Source: Pseudomonas sp. 21 (GTDB lineage Bacteria; Pseudomonadota; Gammaproteobacteria; Pseudomonadales; Pseudomonadaceae). Taken from it: 63,606 nt of DNA. The stretch covers positions 577,333 through 640,938 of the forward strand of contig NZ_JYOA01000003.1 in the NCBI RefSeq assembly GCF_000955805.1. Direction: 5' to 3'. The position numbers and the translations under genes were made by a program. Below, piece by piece: positions 36,229 to 45,391 of this stretch (position 1 is the stretch's first letter; every line of letters starts with the position of its first letter). A model generated the notes under the pieces. The model did no database searches. It saw only the letters and a list, made by a program, of their open reading frames with translations, and was not told the DNA's origin.

Positions 36229-36341
36229 TCGCGGGCATGGCCCGCTCCTACAACCGAAGCACCCTGTCCAGCCTGCCGGCGCGGTTCGCTCCCACAACCC
36301 ACGCACCGTGATCAACCTGTAGGAGCGGGCCATGCCCGCGA
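36229..36341. repeat. Cluster of REP elements between rsmJ and mexL
   Basis: CGCGGGCATGGCCCGCTCCTAC ends at 36252. A degraded copy (GCGGTTCGCTCCCACA) lies near 36280-36297, and TGTAGGAGCGGGCCATGCCCGCGA is at 36319-36341. They fill the gap between convergent genes. Confidence 0.75.
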
Positions 36342-36360
36342 CCTGCCGGCTACGCCGATA

Positions 36361-36993
36361 TCAGGGCCGGAACGCCTTGAGGAACAGCGCCACCACTTCT
36401 CGCGCGTGCGCCTCGGACTCCTCTTCGGTCGGCGGCTCCACGCAGCCGATCATCAGGCGGAAGTGCACGCAACCCTGCACCAGCATCAGGAAATGCTCGG
36501 CAGCCCGGCGCGGGCTGTCCATCGCCAGCTTGCCCTGCTGGCGCGCCTGTTCCAGCAGACGCTCCATCTGGTCCAGCACGCGCTGCGGGCCGGCGTCGAA
36601 GAACAGCTGGGACAAGTGGGGATTCTGTCCGCCCTGGGCAATCATCAGCCGGCTCAGCGCAATGGCTTCCGGGCTGTTGATCAACTGGTTGAAGCCGCGC
36701 GCCAGGTTCAGCAGCAGGCTTTCCAGCGGCGCATCGGCTGCTGGTTCGGCAAACAGCTCGGGGAGGTTTTCCGCGCACTTGGCCTGCACCGCCTCGACGA
36801 ACAGCGTCTCCTTGTCCGTGAAGTGGCTGTACACGGTGAGCTTGGACACCCCGGCCTCGGCGGCGATGGCCTCCATGCTGCTGCCGTCGTAGCCATGGCG
36901 GACGAACAGCTCCTTGGCGGCTTCGAGAATGGCCTTGCGCTTGGCCGGGTCCTTGGGACGACCCGGTCCGTTCGATGAGTTCGTGGGTGACAT
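36361..36993 (-). CDS. mexL: MexL, TetR-family repressor of mexJK
   Basis: This 210-residue repressor has an N-terminal helix-turn-helix (ILEAAKELFVRHGYDGSSMEAIAAEAGVSKLTVYSHFTDKETL, about 27-70) and a helical ligand domain. It is divergent from mexJ across 97 bp, as in P. aeruginosa, where MexL represses mexJK and its own gene. An inverted repeat in the shared gap is a candidate operator. Orthology is from position and fold. Confidence 0.88.
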   Translation of the reverse strand: MSPTNSSNGPGRPKDPAKRKAILEAAKELFVRHGYDGSSMEAIAAEAGVSKLTVYSHFTDKETLFVEAVQAKCAENLPELFAEPAADAPLESLLLNLARGFNQLINSPEAIALSRLMIAQGGQNPHLSQLFFDAGPQRVLDQMERLLEQARQQGKLAMDSPRRAAEHFLMLVQGCVHFRLMIGCVEPPTEEESEAHAREVVALFLKAFRP

Positions 36994-37038
36994 GTCTTTA
37001 CATTTCTAATACTGGACTGATGGGTTCTGTATTTTTAC

Positions 37039-37054
37039 TATACCGGCGAGTATA
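37039..37054. promoter_or_regulatory. Candidate MexL operator
   Basis: TATAC-N6-GTATA is an inverted repeat in the AT-rich mexL-mexJ gap, 37-52 bp before mexJ. It could overlap the mexJ -35/-10 region. It is the clearest dyad in the gap. Confidence 0.45.
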
Positions 37055-37090
37055 AGAATTCCAACCGCGTTTTGCGAAAGGTCACACATC

Positions 37091-38194
37091 ATGTTCCGCC
37101 ATGCTCTGTCTGTCGCGCTGCCTGCTGCCTTCCTCCTTTCCCTTTCCGCCTGCGGTAATGGCGAACCGCCGAAGCCTGCGGTGCGTCCTGCCATCGTGGT
37201 GCAGCCCCTGCCGGCGCGGGATATCACCGAGGCCTATCCCGGTGAAGTGCACGCGCGCCATGAGCCGGAACTGGCTTTCCGCATCGGCGGGAAAGTCAGC
37301 AAGCGCCTGGTGGAAACCGGCGAACGGGTGAAGAAGGACCAGCCGCTGGCGGAGCTCGATCCCGAAGACGTTCGCCTGCAGCTGGAAGCCACGCGCGCCC
37401 AGGTGGCCGCCGCCGAGGCCAACCTGCAGACGGTGCGCTCCGAATACGCCCGCTACAAGACCCTGCTGGAGCGCCAGCTGGTCAGCCAGTCGCAGTTCGA
37501 CAACATCGAGAACACCTACCGCGCCGGCGAGGCACGGGTGAAGCAGATTCGCGCCGAGTACGACGTGGCCAGCAACCAGGCCGGCTACGCAGTGCTGCGC
37601 TCGCCCCAGGATGGCGTGATCGCCACCCGTCGCGTGGAAGTCGGGCAAGTGGTCGCCGCCGGGCAGACCGTCTTCACTCTGGCCGCCGACGGCGACCGCG
37701 AAGTGCTGATCAGCTTCCCCGAACACGCCTTCGAACGCTTCCGCGTCGGTGAAGCGGTGAGTGTCGAGCTCTGGTCGCAGCGTGACAAACGTTTCAGCGG
37801 CAAGATTCGCGAGCTGTCGCCGGCGGCCGATCCGCAGTCGCGCACCTTCGCCGCGCGCGTGGCCTTCGACGACGCCAAGGTGCCGGCCGAGCTGGGCCAG
37901 AGCGCCCGCGTCTACATCCATGCCGAGGGTGCCGTGCCGCTGGCGGTGCCGCTTGCTGCATTGACTTCGGAGGCTGGCCAGCCCTTCGTCTGGGTGGTCG
38001 ATCCGAAGACCTCCACCCTGCACCGTCGCCTGGTGCGCGTTGGCCCCTACGCCGAAGACCGCGTGCCGGTGCTCGAAGGCCTGAAGGATGGCGACTGGGT
38101 GGTGGCAGCGGGTGTGCAGGTGCTGCGTGAAGGGCAGGAGGTACGGCCTGTCGACCGGGAAAACCGGTCGGTCAAGCTGGTGGCGAAGGAGTAA
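37091..38194 (+). CDS. mexJ: MexJ, RND efflux periplasmic adaptor lipoprotein
   Basis: This 367-residue membrane-fusion protein has a lipobox (LSAC, about 18-21). Lipoyl/barrel-sandwich halves and an alpha-hairpin follow (LEATRAQVAAAEANLQTVRSEYARYKTLLER), then beta-barrel and membrane-proximal domains. It connects MexK to an outer-membrane channel. Length equals P. aeruginosa MexJ. No outer-membrane factor gene follows, as for MexJK, which borrows OprM or OpmH. Confidence 0.92.
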   Translation: MFRHALSVALPAAFLLSLSACGNGEPPKPAVRPAIVVQPLPARDITEAYPGEVHARHEPELAFRIGGKVSKRLVETGERVKKDQPLAELDPEDVRLQLEATRAQVAAAEANLQTVRSEYARYKTLLERQLVSQSQFDNIENTYRAGEARVKQIRAEYDVASNQAGYAVLRSPQDGVIATRRVEVGQVVAAGQTVFTLAADGDREVLISFPEHAFERFRVGEAVSVELWSQRDKRFSGKIRELSPAADPQSRTFAARVAFDDAKVPAELGQSARVYIHAEGAVPLAVPLAALTSEAGQPFVWVVDPKTSTLHRRLVRVGPYAEDRVPVLEGLKDGDWVVAAGVQVLREGQEVRPVDRENRSVKLVAKE

Positions 38195-38200
38195 CGCCCG

Positions 38201-41200
38201 ATGCAATTCAACCTTTCCGCCTGGGCGCTGCAGAACCGCTCCATCGTCCTGTACCTCATGCTCCTGCTGGGTATCGTCGGTACGCTGTCCTACTCGAAGC
38301 TTGGGCAGAGCGAGGACCCGCCGTTCACCTTCAAGGCCATGGTGGTGAAGACCAACTGGCCGGGCGCGACCGCCGAGGAAGTCTCGCGCCAGGTCACCGA
38401 GCGCATCGAGAAGAAGCTGATGGAGACCGGCGATTTCGATCGCATCATCTCCTTCTCCCGTCCCGGTGAGTCCCAGGTGACCTTCGTTGCCCGCGAGGAC
38501 TTCCATTCCCGCGACATTCCCGAGCTCTGGTACCAGATCCGCAAGAAGGTCAACGACATCCGCTACACCCTGCCGCAGGGCATCCAGGGGCCATTCTTCA
38601 ACGACGAGTTCGGCACCACCTTCGGCAACATCTATGCGCTGTCGGGCAAGGGCTTCGACTACGCGGTGCTCAAGGACTATGCCGACCGCCTGCAACTGCA
38701 ACTGCAGCGGATCAAGGACGTCGGCAAGGTCGAGCTGGTCGGCCTGCAGGACGAGAAGATCTGGATCGACCTGTCCAACACCAAGCTCGCCACCCTCGGC
38801 CTGCCGCTGGCGGCTGTGCAGAAGGCGCTGGAAGAGCAGAACGCGGTGACCGCCACCGGCTTCTTCGAGACGGCGACCGACCGCGTGCAGCTGCGCGTGT
38901 CCGGACGTTTCGATTCGGTGGAGGACATTCGTTCCTTCCCGATCCGTATCGGCGACCGCACCTTCCGCATCGGCGATGTGGCCGAGGTGCACCGTGGCTT
39001 CAACGACCCGCCCGCGCCGCGCATGCGCTTCATGGGCGAGGACGCCATCGGCATCGCCGTGGCCATGAAGGACGGCGGCGACATCCTGGTGCTGGGCAAG
39101 AAGCTCGACGCCGAGTTCGAACGCCTGCAGCAGACGCTGCCGGCGGGCATGGAGCTGCGCAAGGTGTCCGACCAGCCGGCAGCCGTGCGCGAAGGCGTGG
39201 GCGAGTTCGTCCGCGTGCTGGCCGAGGCGCTGATCATCGTGCTGCTGGTGAGCTTCTTCTCCCTCGGCCTGCGCACCGGGCTGGTGGTGGCGCTGTCGAT
39301 CCCGCTGGTGCTGGCGATGACCTTTGCCTGCATGTACTACTTCGGCATCGGCCTGCACAAGATTTCCCTCGGCGCGCTGGTGCTGGCGCTGGGGCTGCTG
39401 GTGGACGACGCGATCATCGCCGTGGAGATGATGGCGGTGAAGATGGAGCAGGGCTATGACCGGCTCAAGGCGGCGAGTTACGCCTGGACCAGCACGGCCT
39501 TCCCGATGCTCACCGGCACGCTGGTGACGGCCGCCGGCTTCCTGCCGATTGCCACCGCGCAGTCCGGCACCGGCGAATACACCCGCTCGCTGTTCCAGGT
39601 GGTGACCATCGCCTTGCTGGTGTCGTGGATCGCTGCCGTGGTCTTCGTGCCCTACCTGGGCGAGAAGCTGCTGCCCGATCTCGCCAAGCGCCACGCGGAA
39701 AAACACGGCGGCAGCGACAAGGGCCACGACCCGTATTCGACACCTTTCTACCAGCGCTTCCGCCGCGTGGTGGAATGGTGCGTGCGCTACCGCAAGACGG
39801 TGATCCTGCTGACCGTGGCGGCCTTCATCGGCTCGATCATGCTGTTCCGCCTGGTGCCGCAGCAGTTCTTCCCGCCGTCGGCGCGCCTGGAACTGCTGGT
39901 GGACCTGAAGCTGGCCGAGGGCGATTCGCTCACCGCCACCACCGAACAGGTCAATCGCCTGGAGAAGATGCTCGCCGAGCACCCGGGCATCGACAACTAC
40001 GTGGCCTACGTCGGCACCGGCTCGCCGCGCTTCTACCTGCCGCTGGACCAGCAATTGCCGGCGGCGAGCTTCGCGCAGTTCGTGGTCCTGGCCAAGAGTC
40101 TCGAATCGCGCGAAGAAATTCGTCAGTGGCTGATCAAGCACATGAACGAGGACTTCCCGACCCTGCGTACGCGCATCAGCCGCCTGGAGAATGGCCCGCC
40201 GGTGGGGTACCCGGTGCAGTTCCGCGTCTCCGGCGAGCACATCCCGGAAGTCCGCGAGCTGGCGCGCAAGGTCGCCGACAAGATGCGCGAGAACCCCCAC
40301 GTGGTGAACGTGCACCTGGACTGGGAGGAGCCGAGCAAGGCGATCTTCCTCGACATCGACCAGGAGCGCGCCCGCGCCCTGGGCGTGAGCACCTCGGACA
40401 TCTCGCAGTTCCTGCAGAGCTCGCTGACCGGCTCCACCGTCAGCTACTACCGCGAGGACAACGAGCTGATCGAGATCCTCCTGCGCGGTGACGAGCGCGG
40501 CCGGCATGACCTGTCGCAGTTGCCCAGCCTGTCGATGCAGACCAGCAGCGGCCGCAGCGTGGCGCTGTCGCAGGTGGCGACGCTGGAGTACGGCTTCGAG
40601 GAAGGCATCATCTGGCGGCGAAACCGCCTGCCTACCGTGACCATCCGCGCCGACATCTACGATGACTCGCTGCCGGCGACCCTGGTGAAGCAGATCTCAC
40701 CGACGCTGGACCCGATCCGTGCCGAGTTGCCTGACGGCTACCTGCTGGACGTCGGCGGCACCGTGGAGGATTCGGCCAAGGGGCAGAACTCGGTGAATGC
40801 CGGCGTGCCGCTGTTCATCGTGGTGGTGCTCAGCCTGCTGATGATCCAGCTGCGCAGCTTCTCGCGGATGATCATGGTGTTCCTCACCGCACCGCTGGGG
40901 CTGATCGGCGTGACGCTGTTCCTGCTGATCTTCCAGAAGCCCTTCGGCTTCGTGGCCATGCTCGGTACCATCGCGTTGGCGGGGATGATCATGCGCAACT
41001 CGGTGATCCTGGTGGACCAGATCGAGCAGGATCGAGCCCACGGCCTGGACACCTGGCACGCCATCATCGAGGCCACGGTGCGACGCTTCCGCCCCATCGT
41101 GCTGACCGCCCTGGCGGCGGTGCTGGCGATGATCCCGCTGTCGCGCAGCGTGTTCTTCGGACCGATGGCGGTGGCGATCATGGGCGGCCTGATCGTTGCC

Positions 41201-41269
41201 ACGGCGCTGACGCTGCTGTTCCTGCCGGCGCTCTATGCGGCGTGGTTCAGGGTGAAGAACGAGGTCTAG
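38201..41269 (+). CDS. mexK: MexK, RND efflux transporter
   Basis: This 1022-residue proton-driven exporter of the HAE-like RND superfamily is expected to have twelve TM helices and two large periplasmic loops. TM4 carries the proton-relay motif LGLLVDDAIIAVEMMAVKMEQG with paired Asp. The TM10-11 equivalents include GTIALAGMIMRNSVILVDQIEQD. The P. aeruginosa homologue exports triclosan and erythromycin. It begins 6 bp after mexJ, so they form one operon. No truncation or frameshift is seen. Confidence 0.94.
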   Translation: MQFNLSAWALQNRSIVLYLMLLLGIVGTLSYSKLGQSEDPPFTFKAMVVKTNWPGATAEEVSRQVTERIEKKLMETGDFDRIISFSRPGESQVTFVAREDFHSRDIPELWYQIRKKVNDIRYTLPQGIQGPFFNDEFGTTFGNIYALSGKGFDYAVLKDYADRLQLQLQRIKDVGKVELVGLQDEKIWIDLSNTKLATLGLPLAAVQKALEEQNAVTATGFFETATDRVQLRVSGRFDSVEDIRSFPIRIGDRTFRIGDVAEVHRGFNDPPAPRMRFMGEDAIGIAVAMKDGGDILVLGKKLDAEFERLQQTLPAGMELRKVSDQPAAVREGVGEFVRVLAEALIIVLLVSFFSLGLRTGLVVALSIPLVLAMTFACMYYFGIGLHKISLGALVLALGLLVDDAIIAVEMMAVKMEQGYDRLKAASYAWTSTAFPMLTGTLVTAAGFLPIATAQSGTGEYTRSLFQVVTIALLVSWIAAVVFVPYLGEKLLPDLAKRHAEKHGGSDKGHDPYSTPFYQRFRRVVEWCVRYRKTVILLTVAAFIGSIMLFRLVPQQFFPPSARLELLVDLKLAEGDSLTATTEQVNRLEKMLAEHPGIDNYVAYVGTGSPRFYLPLDQQLPAASFAQFVVLAKSLESREEIRQWLIKHMNEDFPTLRTRISRLENGPPVGYPVQFRVSGEHIPEVRELARKVADKMRENPHVVNVHLDWEEPSKAIFLDIDQERARALGVSTSDISQFLQSSLTGSTVSYYREDNELIEILLRGDERGRHDLSQLPSLSMQTSSGRSVALSQVATLEYGFEEGIIWRRNRLPTVTIRADIYDDSLPATLVKQISPTLDPIRAELPDGYLLDVGGTVEDSAKGQNSVNAGVPLFIVVVLSLLMIQLRSFSRMIMVFLTAPLGLIGVTLFLLIFQKPFGFVAMLGTIALAGMIMRNSVILVDQIEQDRAHGLDTWHAIIEATVRRFRPIVLTALAAVLAMIPLSRSVFFGPMAVAIMGGLIVATALTLLFLPALYAAWFRVKNEV

Positions 41270-41296
41270 TTCGCGCAGGTGAATACGCTGCGGAGA

Positions 41297-41329
41297 TGAA
41301 AAAGCCCGGCAGATGCCGGGCTTTTTCAT
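41297..41329. terminator. Bidirectional terminator between mexK and the DUF4197 gene
   Basis: ATGAAAAAGCCCGGC-AGAT-GCCGGGCTTTTTCAT is a long perfect stem with A- and T-runs. It can end transcription of the convergent genes on both strands. Confidence 0.92.
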
Positions 41330-41346
41330 GGGCATTTCATCGAGCC

Positions 41347-42024
41347 TCAGAGCACCCCGAACACCTTCTTCGCCAGGCCTGTGGCCGCGGCAGTCGGGTT
41401 CTGGCGAATGGTTTGCTCCTGCTCGGCGATGAGCTTGAACAGGCCGTCCAGCGCTTCCTCGGTCACGTAGTTCTCGATGTTCGCGTTCTTCGCATCGACC
41501 ACGCCGAAAGCAGCAGCCTGGCTGGCGAAGGCGTTGTACTGCTTGGCCACGCCGACCTGGTCGGTGGCCTGCTTGATGATTGGCAGGAACTTGGCGCGCA
41601 GTTGCTCGCGGCTGCTGCGGTTCAGGTAGTCGGTGGCGGAGTGCTCGCCGCCCTGGAGGATGCCCTTGGCGTCGGTCACGGTCATCTTCTTCACTGCATC
41701 CACCAGCAGCGCCTGGGCTTGCGGCATGGCGGCCTCGGCGGCCTTGTTCATGCTCGCTTCGAGCTGATCGACCTGGGCGCCCATGCCGAATTGCTTCATG
41801 GTTTTGGCAGCCTTGCCCAGCTTGCCGGGCAGCTCGATGCGCACGGCCGGGTCATTGCTGAACCCGCCGGGTTGGCTGAGCTGCTTCACGGCCACCTGCG
41901 CGCCCTGCGTCAGCGCATCCTTCAGGCCGCCAGTGGCGTCGCTCTGGCTGAGGTCGGAGAGGGACAGGGCGAAGGCATTGACGGACAGCAGGGCGCCGGC
42001 CAGCAGAACGGGGAATCGCAGCAT
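41347..42024 (-). CDS. DUF4197 family secreted protein
   Basis: This 225-residue protein has a Sec signal peptide (about 1-19, cleavage near AFA-LS). The helical DUF4197 domain follows (GLKDALTQGAQVAVKQLSQPGGF, VRIELPGKL, YNAFASQAAAFG, NYVTEEALDGLF). It is predicted periplasmic; function unknown for the family. The gene sits between mexK and the YbaY gene as in P. aeruginosa. Confidence 0.88.
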   Translation of the reverse strand: MLRFPVLLAGALLSVNAFALSLSDLSQSDATGGLKDALTQGAQVAVKQLSQPGGFSNDPAVRIELPGKLGKAAKTMKQFGMGAQVDQLEASMNKAAEAAMPQAQALLVDAVKKMTVTDAKGILQGGEHSATDYLNRSSREQLRAKFLPIIKQATDQVGVAKQYNAFASQAAAFGVVDAKNANIENYVTEEALDGLFKLIAEQEQTIRQNPTAAATGLAKKVFGVL

Positions 42025-42132
42025 CGGTACTTCCTTGGCGAAACCCGGCGGTTCGCGAACCGCCGAGGTGGAGAATGGAGGGGGGAGATTAACGGAGGAT
42101 GGCCGCCGGGGAAAACCCGGCGGCGCGGTGAA

Positions 42133-42534
42133 TCAGCGCACGGGGTCGACGCGGACGCGCAGCGGTTGCGGAGCGCTGCCATCGAGCTTGACGCTGTGGC
42201 GCTCGGTGGTGATGAACAGCAGGCGGCCGCTGTCCTCGATTCGCGCGCTGACAGCGTAGGTGTGGCCCGGCTTGACCTGGTGGCGGTCGTAATCCAGATG
42301 GAACGCCAGCGGCACCTGGCGGCCAGGCTCCAGTTGCTGCTGGGCCAGGTCGACGGCCGGGGCATCGGCCAGCGATACATCCTGCAGGCTGACAGTGACC
42401 AGGGCGGTCGGCGGCAGGGCGATGCGCTGCAGGTAGAAGACTTCGCCATCCAGCGACGCCTTGTCGCCGGAGGATGTGGCACTGCAGGCGGTGAGCAGGC
42501 CGGTCAGCAGTAGCAGGGGAAGGGTTTTCTTCAT
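42133..42534 (-). CDS. YbaY family lipoprotein
   Basis: This 133-residue protein has a signal with lipobox LTAC and a YbaY-like beta domain (LDGEVFYLQRIALPPTALVTVSLQDVS, VPLAFHLDYD, YAVSARIEDSGRLLF). It is likely in the outer membrane; the family is linked loosely to glycan/META-like modules. ATG 42534 follows AAGGAGAGCTCC. It is the first core gene after the decayed EPS operon on the same strand. Confidence 0.87.
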   Translation of the reverse strand: MKKTLPLLLLTGLLTACSATSSGDKASLDGEVFYLQRIALPPTALVTVSLQDVSLADAPAVDLAQQQLEPGRQVPLAFHLDYDRHQVKPGHTYAVSARIEDSGRLLFITTERHSVKLDGSAPQPLRVRVDPVR

Positions 42535-42615
42535 GGAGCTCTCCTTTGAACCAAGAGGCATCAGACCATTGTGGGTGACTTTGGTTTCCGCGCCATGATC
42601 TGGGATTGCGTCGAG

Positions 42616-43671
42616 TTATTTCACGATGCGTCCGAAGCGGTTCTGGAACATGACCTGATCGCGCCCATCGGTGAGGTCATACAGCGAGTAGTAGTGGCTG
42701 AGTCGTGCGCCACCGTCCCGGGTCAACGGGTCCCACGTCAGGTTGGCTAGGCGCATGGTGGAGCTGCTCATCAGCTCGTCGAAGGGGATCGAGACATAGA
42801 TGCCCTTGTCGAAACTGCCTTCGCCGTAGGCTTCCTTATTGGCCGTGGTCAGCGTGACCCAGGCGCCGAAACGAACGCCGTTGCTGAACTGGCGGGACAG
42901 GTCGAGGGTACCGCCCCAGTCGCGCGCCAGGTAGCGGCCGGCGCTGGCGGTCGCCAGGATGTCCTGGAAACCGGTCTGCCAATAAAGGGTGACGAAGCCG
43001 GTCGCTACCTGGTAGTCGCGCAGGCCGAAGTGCTGGTCGAATTCGCGCTGGCGCACCAGGTCGAGATTGGCGCCGAGTGCCCAATCCTCATTCATCGGGC
43101 GGTACAACAGTTCGCCGCCTGCACCGGCGTACATGCTTTCCAGGTAGCCGCCGTAGACCATGCCGTAGAGATCCTGGTCCAGTCGCGCGGTCTTGTTCAG
43201 CTGGAAGGACTGCAGCATGACGTTGGAGGTTGTCATGTATTGTCGAATGTCGGTGCGCACGCGCGGCAGGTTGCTGGGAGCGTCGTAGGTGAAGTTGTCG
43301 AAGTTGTTGAACAGATTGACGCTGAGCAGGCCGTTCGCCCACAGGCTGGGCGTGAAGCGGTACTCGCTGTCGAGGTCGGCGGTGAACTGGTAGAGCAGGA
43401 AGTCATTCGGACCGCCGATGCTCTGGTTGTAGCCCAGGCCGACGTTGTAGCTGAACGGATCAGGCTTCTGCTGGTACAGCAACTTTTCCTGCTGCGGCAG
43501 TGGCGTGTTCTGCTCGGTGGTGCGGCGCAGGTCTTCCAGAGGCCGTTCCTGGTTGGCCACGTCCTCGAACATCCGGCGGGGTACGCTGGTTTCGACGATG
43601 GGCTGGCCGTAGCGCGTATCATGGCGACACCGTTGGTAAAGGTTGAGTGGCGATGAACCCGGCCAGTTCAC
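42616..43671 (-). pseudogene. yjbH/gfcD remnant: C-terminal half, frame broken at the start
   Basis: The frame encodes about 340 residues of the C-terminal half of a YjbH/GfcD outer-membrane EPS protein (SLWANGLLSVNLFNNFDNF, YGGYLESMYAGAGGELLYRP, GEGSFDKGIYVSIPFD, DPLTRDGGARLSHYYSLYD). Intact YjbH is about 700 residues, so the N-terminal half is missing. The native start is almost certainly ATG 43622, coupled by ATGA to the gfcC stop. It reads MIRATA and then a wrong frame (stop at 43233). The homologous frame begins near RYGQPIVETS, around 43620, and is open upstream only inside gfcC. This fits an internal deletion of about 1 kb with a frameshift. Confidence 0.8.
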
Positions 43672-44392
43672 GGCTCAGGTCTGGAGCAGTCGAGCCCACC
43701 GCCATGGCATCCAGGGGAATCAGCAGGATGGCACCCGGCGCTGGTGGCGCGGCATCCTGGCGATTCCACAGGGCAATGCCCAGGCGGGAGACCTGGCCGT
43801 CAGGCTGGATCAGATAGAGGTAGTCCGGATCGGCATCCGCCAGGGCCGGGCACTGCTGCGCATACTGATAGGCCTGCTGAAACGGGACAAAACGGAGCTC
43901 GCAGTCTTGCGCTACCAAACCAGTGACGCGAACGCTGTCAGGGCGCGGCGGAAAAATCAGCCTATCGCCGCCAAGCAGCTTGGGGGAGTGTGCCGCGTTC
44001 AGTTCAACGGCCAGCGGATCGAGGCGGTAGATGCGACGCCCGGTGATCGGCAGGGTGCTCACCTGCTCATTCAGTCGTTGAGCGGCAGCGGCGAGGGCCG
44101 GCTTGTCCTGAAGCAGCGCGAGGCGTCGGAGCTGGATCAGGTCGAATAAAACGCCTGCTTTCAGGCGCTGTTGTTCCTGCTTCAGGCTTTCGCGTTGCCA
44201 GGAGGCACCGAGCCAATACCCCAGGGGGTCAACCCGCAACTGCCCCATGAGTTCGCCCAGGCGCAAGCCTTCGACAATTTCCTTCTCTCCAGGAGAGGGT
44301 ACTTCACCCAGTACTTCGATACGGGGGTTGGCGAATAGCGAGGAGCTGATGGCGAGTCCTGCCAGCAGCCAGAAAGTCCGCGAGAGCGTCAT
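43619..44392 (-). CDS. YjbG/GfcC-family capsule/EPS biosynthesis protein
   Basis: This 257-residue periplasmic protein has a signal peptide (MTLSRTFWLLAGLAISSSLFA). GfcC-type ubiquitin-like-fold domains follow: IEVLGEVPSPGEKEIVEGLRLGELM, GRRIYRLDPLAVELNAA… and a C-terminal amphipathic helix (ELAGFIATQPL). Such proteins support group 4 capsule or YjbEFGH exopolysaccharide assembly. ATG 44392 overlaps the yjbF stop by 4 bp; the longer frame upstream is spurious. The gene looks intact. Confidence 0.82.
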   Translation of the reverse strand: MTLSRTFWLLAGLAISSSLFANPRIEVLGEVPSPGEKEIVEGLRLGELMGQLRVDPLGYWLGASWQRESLKQEQQRLKAGVLFDLIQLRRLALLQDKPALAAAAQRLNEQVSTLPITGRRIYRLDPLAVELNAAHSPKLLGGDRLIFPPRPDSVRVTGLVAQDCELRFVPFQQAYQYAQQCPALADADPDYLYLIQPDGQVSRLGIALWNRQDAAPPAPGAILLIPLDAMAVGSTAPDLSRELAGFIATQPLPTVSP

Positions 44393-45045
44393 GGTTGACC
44401 TCGCAACGGTCGCAACTGGGTCAAGGTGACGCTCAGGCTCGGCGTTACCTGCTGGCGGCTTTGCAGGACGAAACCATCCACGGGGTCGATCCAATAATGA
44501 TTGGTCGAGGACATGCCCTTGATTGGCGAGTCCAGCCGTTCGTCCACGCGCAACAGGCTGTAGTCCCGGTCCAGGATGCTGATCGTTTCCATGCCTGCCG
44601 GATGAAAACTGCCGCTGAGGGGAACGTCGAACTGATAGCCCGAATCGAGATCGATCCAACGCTGGCTGGGTTGTCCATCGACGATGTGCTGCAGTCCGAC
44701 CAGGAAGGGGGAACTCACGGGCAGTCGCGTACCCAGAAGATCATCCGGGAAGCCCAGGGTGCGCACGACGATTCCGTCCTGAAGCAGCAACAGCTGGCTC
44801 GAGGACGCCCGCCAGTACTGCAGCTTTCCCTGGACACGCACCAGCGCCATCACGGCCGAGCCGTACTCGGTGGTGACCTGGATCTGGTAGTAGGGGAGGG
44901 CGTCGACCTGAGCTTGCGTCACTTCCAGGGGCGCTGGGCTACGAAGGCTGGCGCCCAGGGTATTCAAGGAGCCCCGCATCAGTGGGTTGCAGGCGCTCAG
45001 TGACACGGCCAGTGCGACCAGTGCAGGCAGGCGAAAAGCGATCAT
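44389..45045 (-). CDS. YjbF/GfcB-family lipoprotein
   Basis: This 218-residue protein starts at MIAFRLPALVALAVSLSAC with lipobox Cys19. The YjbF-type domain includes PYYQIQVTTEYGSAVMALVRV, YWRASSSQLLLLQDGIVVRTLGFPDDL and HYWIDPVDGFVLQSRQ. It is an outer-membrane lipoprotein of EPS/capsule operons. ATG 45045 lies 10 bp after the upstream chimeric frame. It is intact, so only parts of the operon have decayed. Confidence 0.85.
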   Translation of the reverse strand: MIAFRLPALVALAVSLSACNPLMRGSLNTLGASLRSPAPLEVTQAQVDALPYYQIQVTTEYGSAVMALVRVQGKLQYWRASSSQLLLLQDGIVVRTLGFPDDLLGTRLPVSSPFLVGLQHIVDGQPSQRWIDLDSGYQFDVPLSGSFHPAGMETISILDRDYSLLRVDERLDSPIKGMSSTNHYWIDPVDGFVLQSRQQVTPSLSVTLTQLRPLRGQP

Positions 45046-45055
45046 TGGGAACGAG

Positions 45056-45391
45056 TCAGTTGTCGTTGAGATTGCGCTGGACGGTCGAGCCGGTGCCGAT
45101 AATGCCGGCCGAGGGAACAAGCTGGCTGATCAGACGGTTCCAGCGGGTCACACCGGCGGGACCGACGTAGACGACATCCTGAGGTTGCAGCTGGAACTGC
45201 TGGGCAAGGATGAACGCAGTCGGGGAGTTCGCGTCGAGCTGGTAGACCTTGGCGCGTTCGGTTTCCAGGTTCTCCACGCCACGAATGACGTAGACGGCCT
45301 TGCCATTGGCAGTGGTCTGGTTCAAACCGCCCACACTGCGGCAGATGTTGCCTGCGCAGATAACCAGTACGTTCTTGAACACGCTGACCAC
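45056..45391 (-). pseudogene. Chimeric remnant: phosphatase P-loop fused to Wza C-terminus
   Basis: This 111-codon in-frame fusion has residues 1-19 as the start of an LMW protein-tyrosine-phosphatase with its whole CX5R loop (VLVICAGNICRS). From about residue 20 it is the C-terminal 90 residues of a Wza-type export protein (VGGLNQTTANGKAVYVIRG, QLQPQDVVYVGPAGVTRWNR). Missing are the phosphatase DPY acid and fold, and the Wza signal, lipobox and periplasmic rings. A deletion joined a phosphatase gene to the downstream wza. Neither activity can survive. The start is a GTG (45391 or 45382). Confidence 0.85.
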
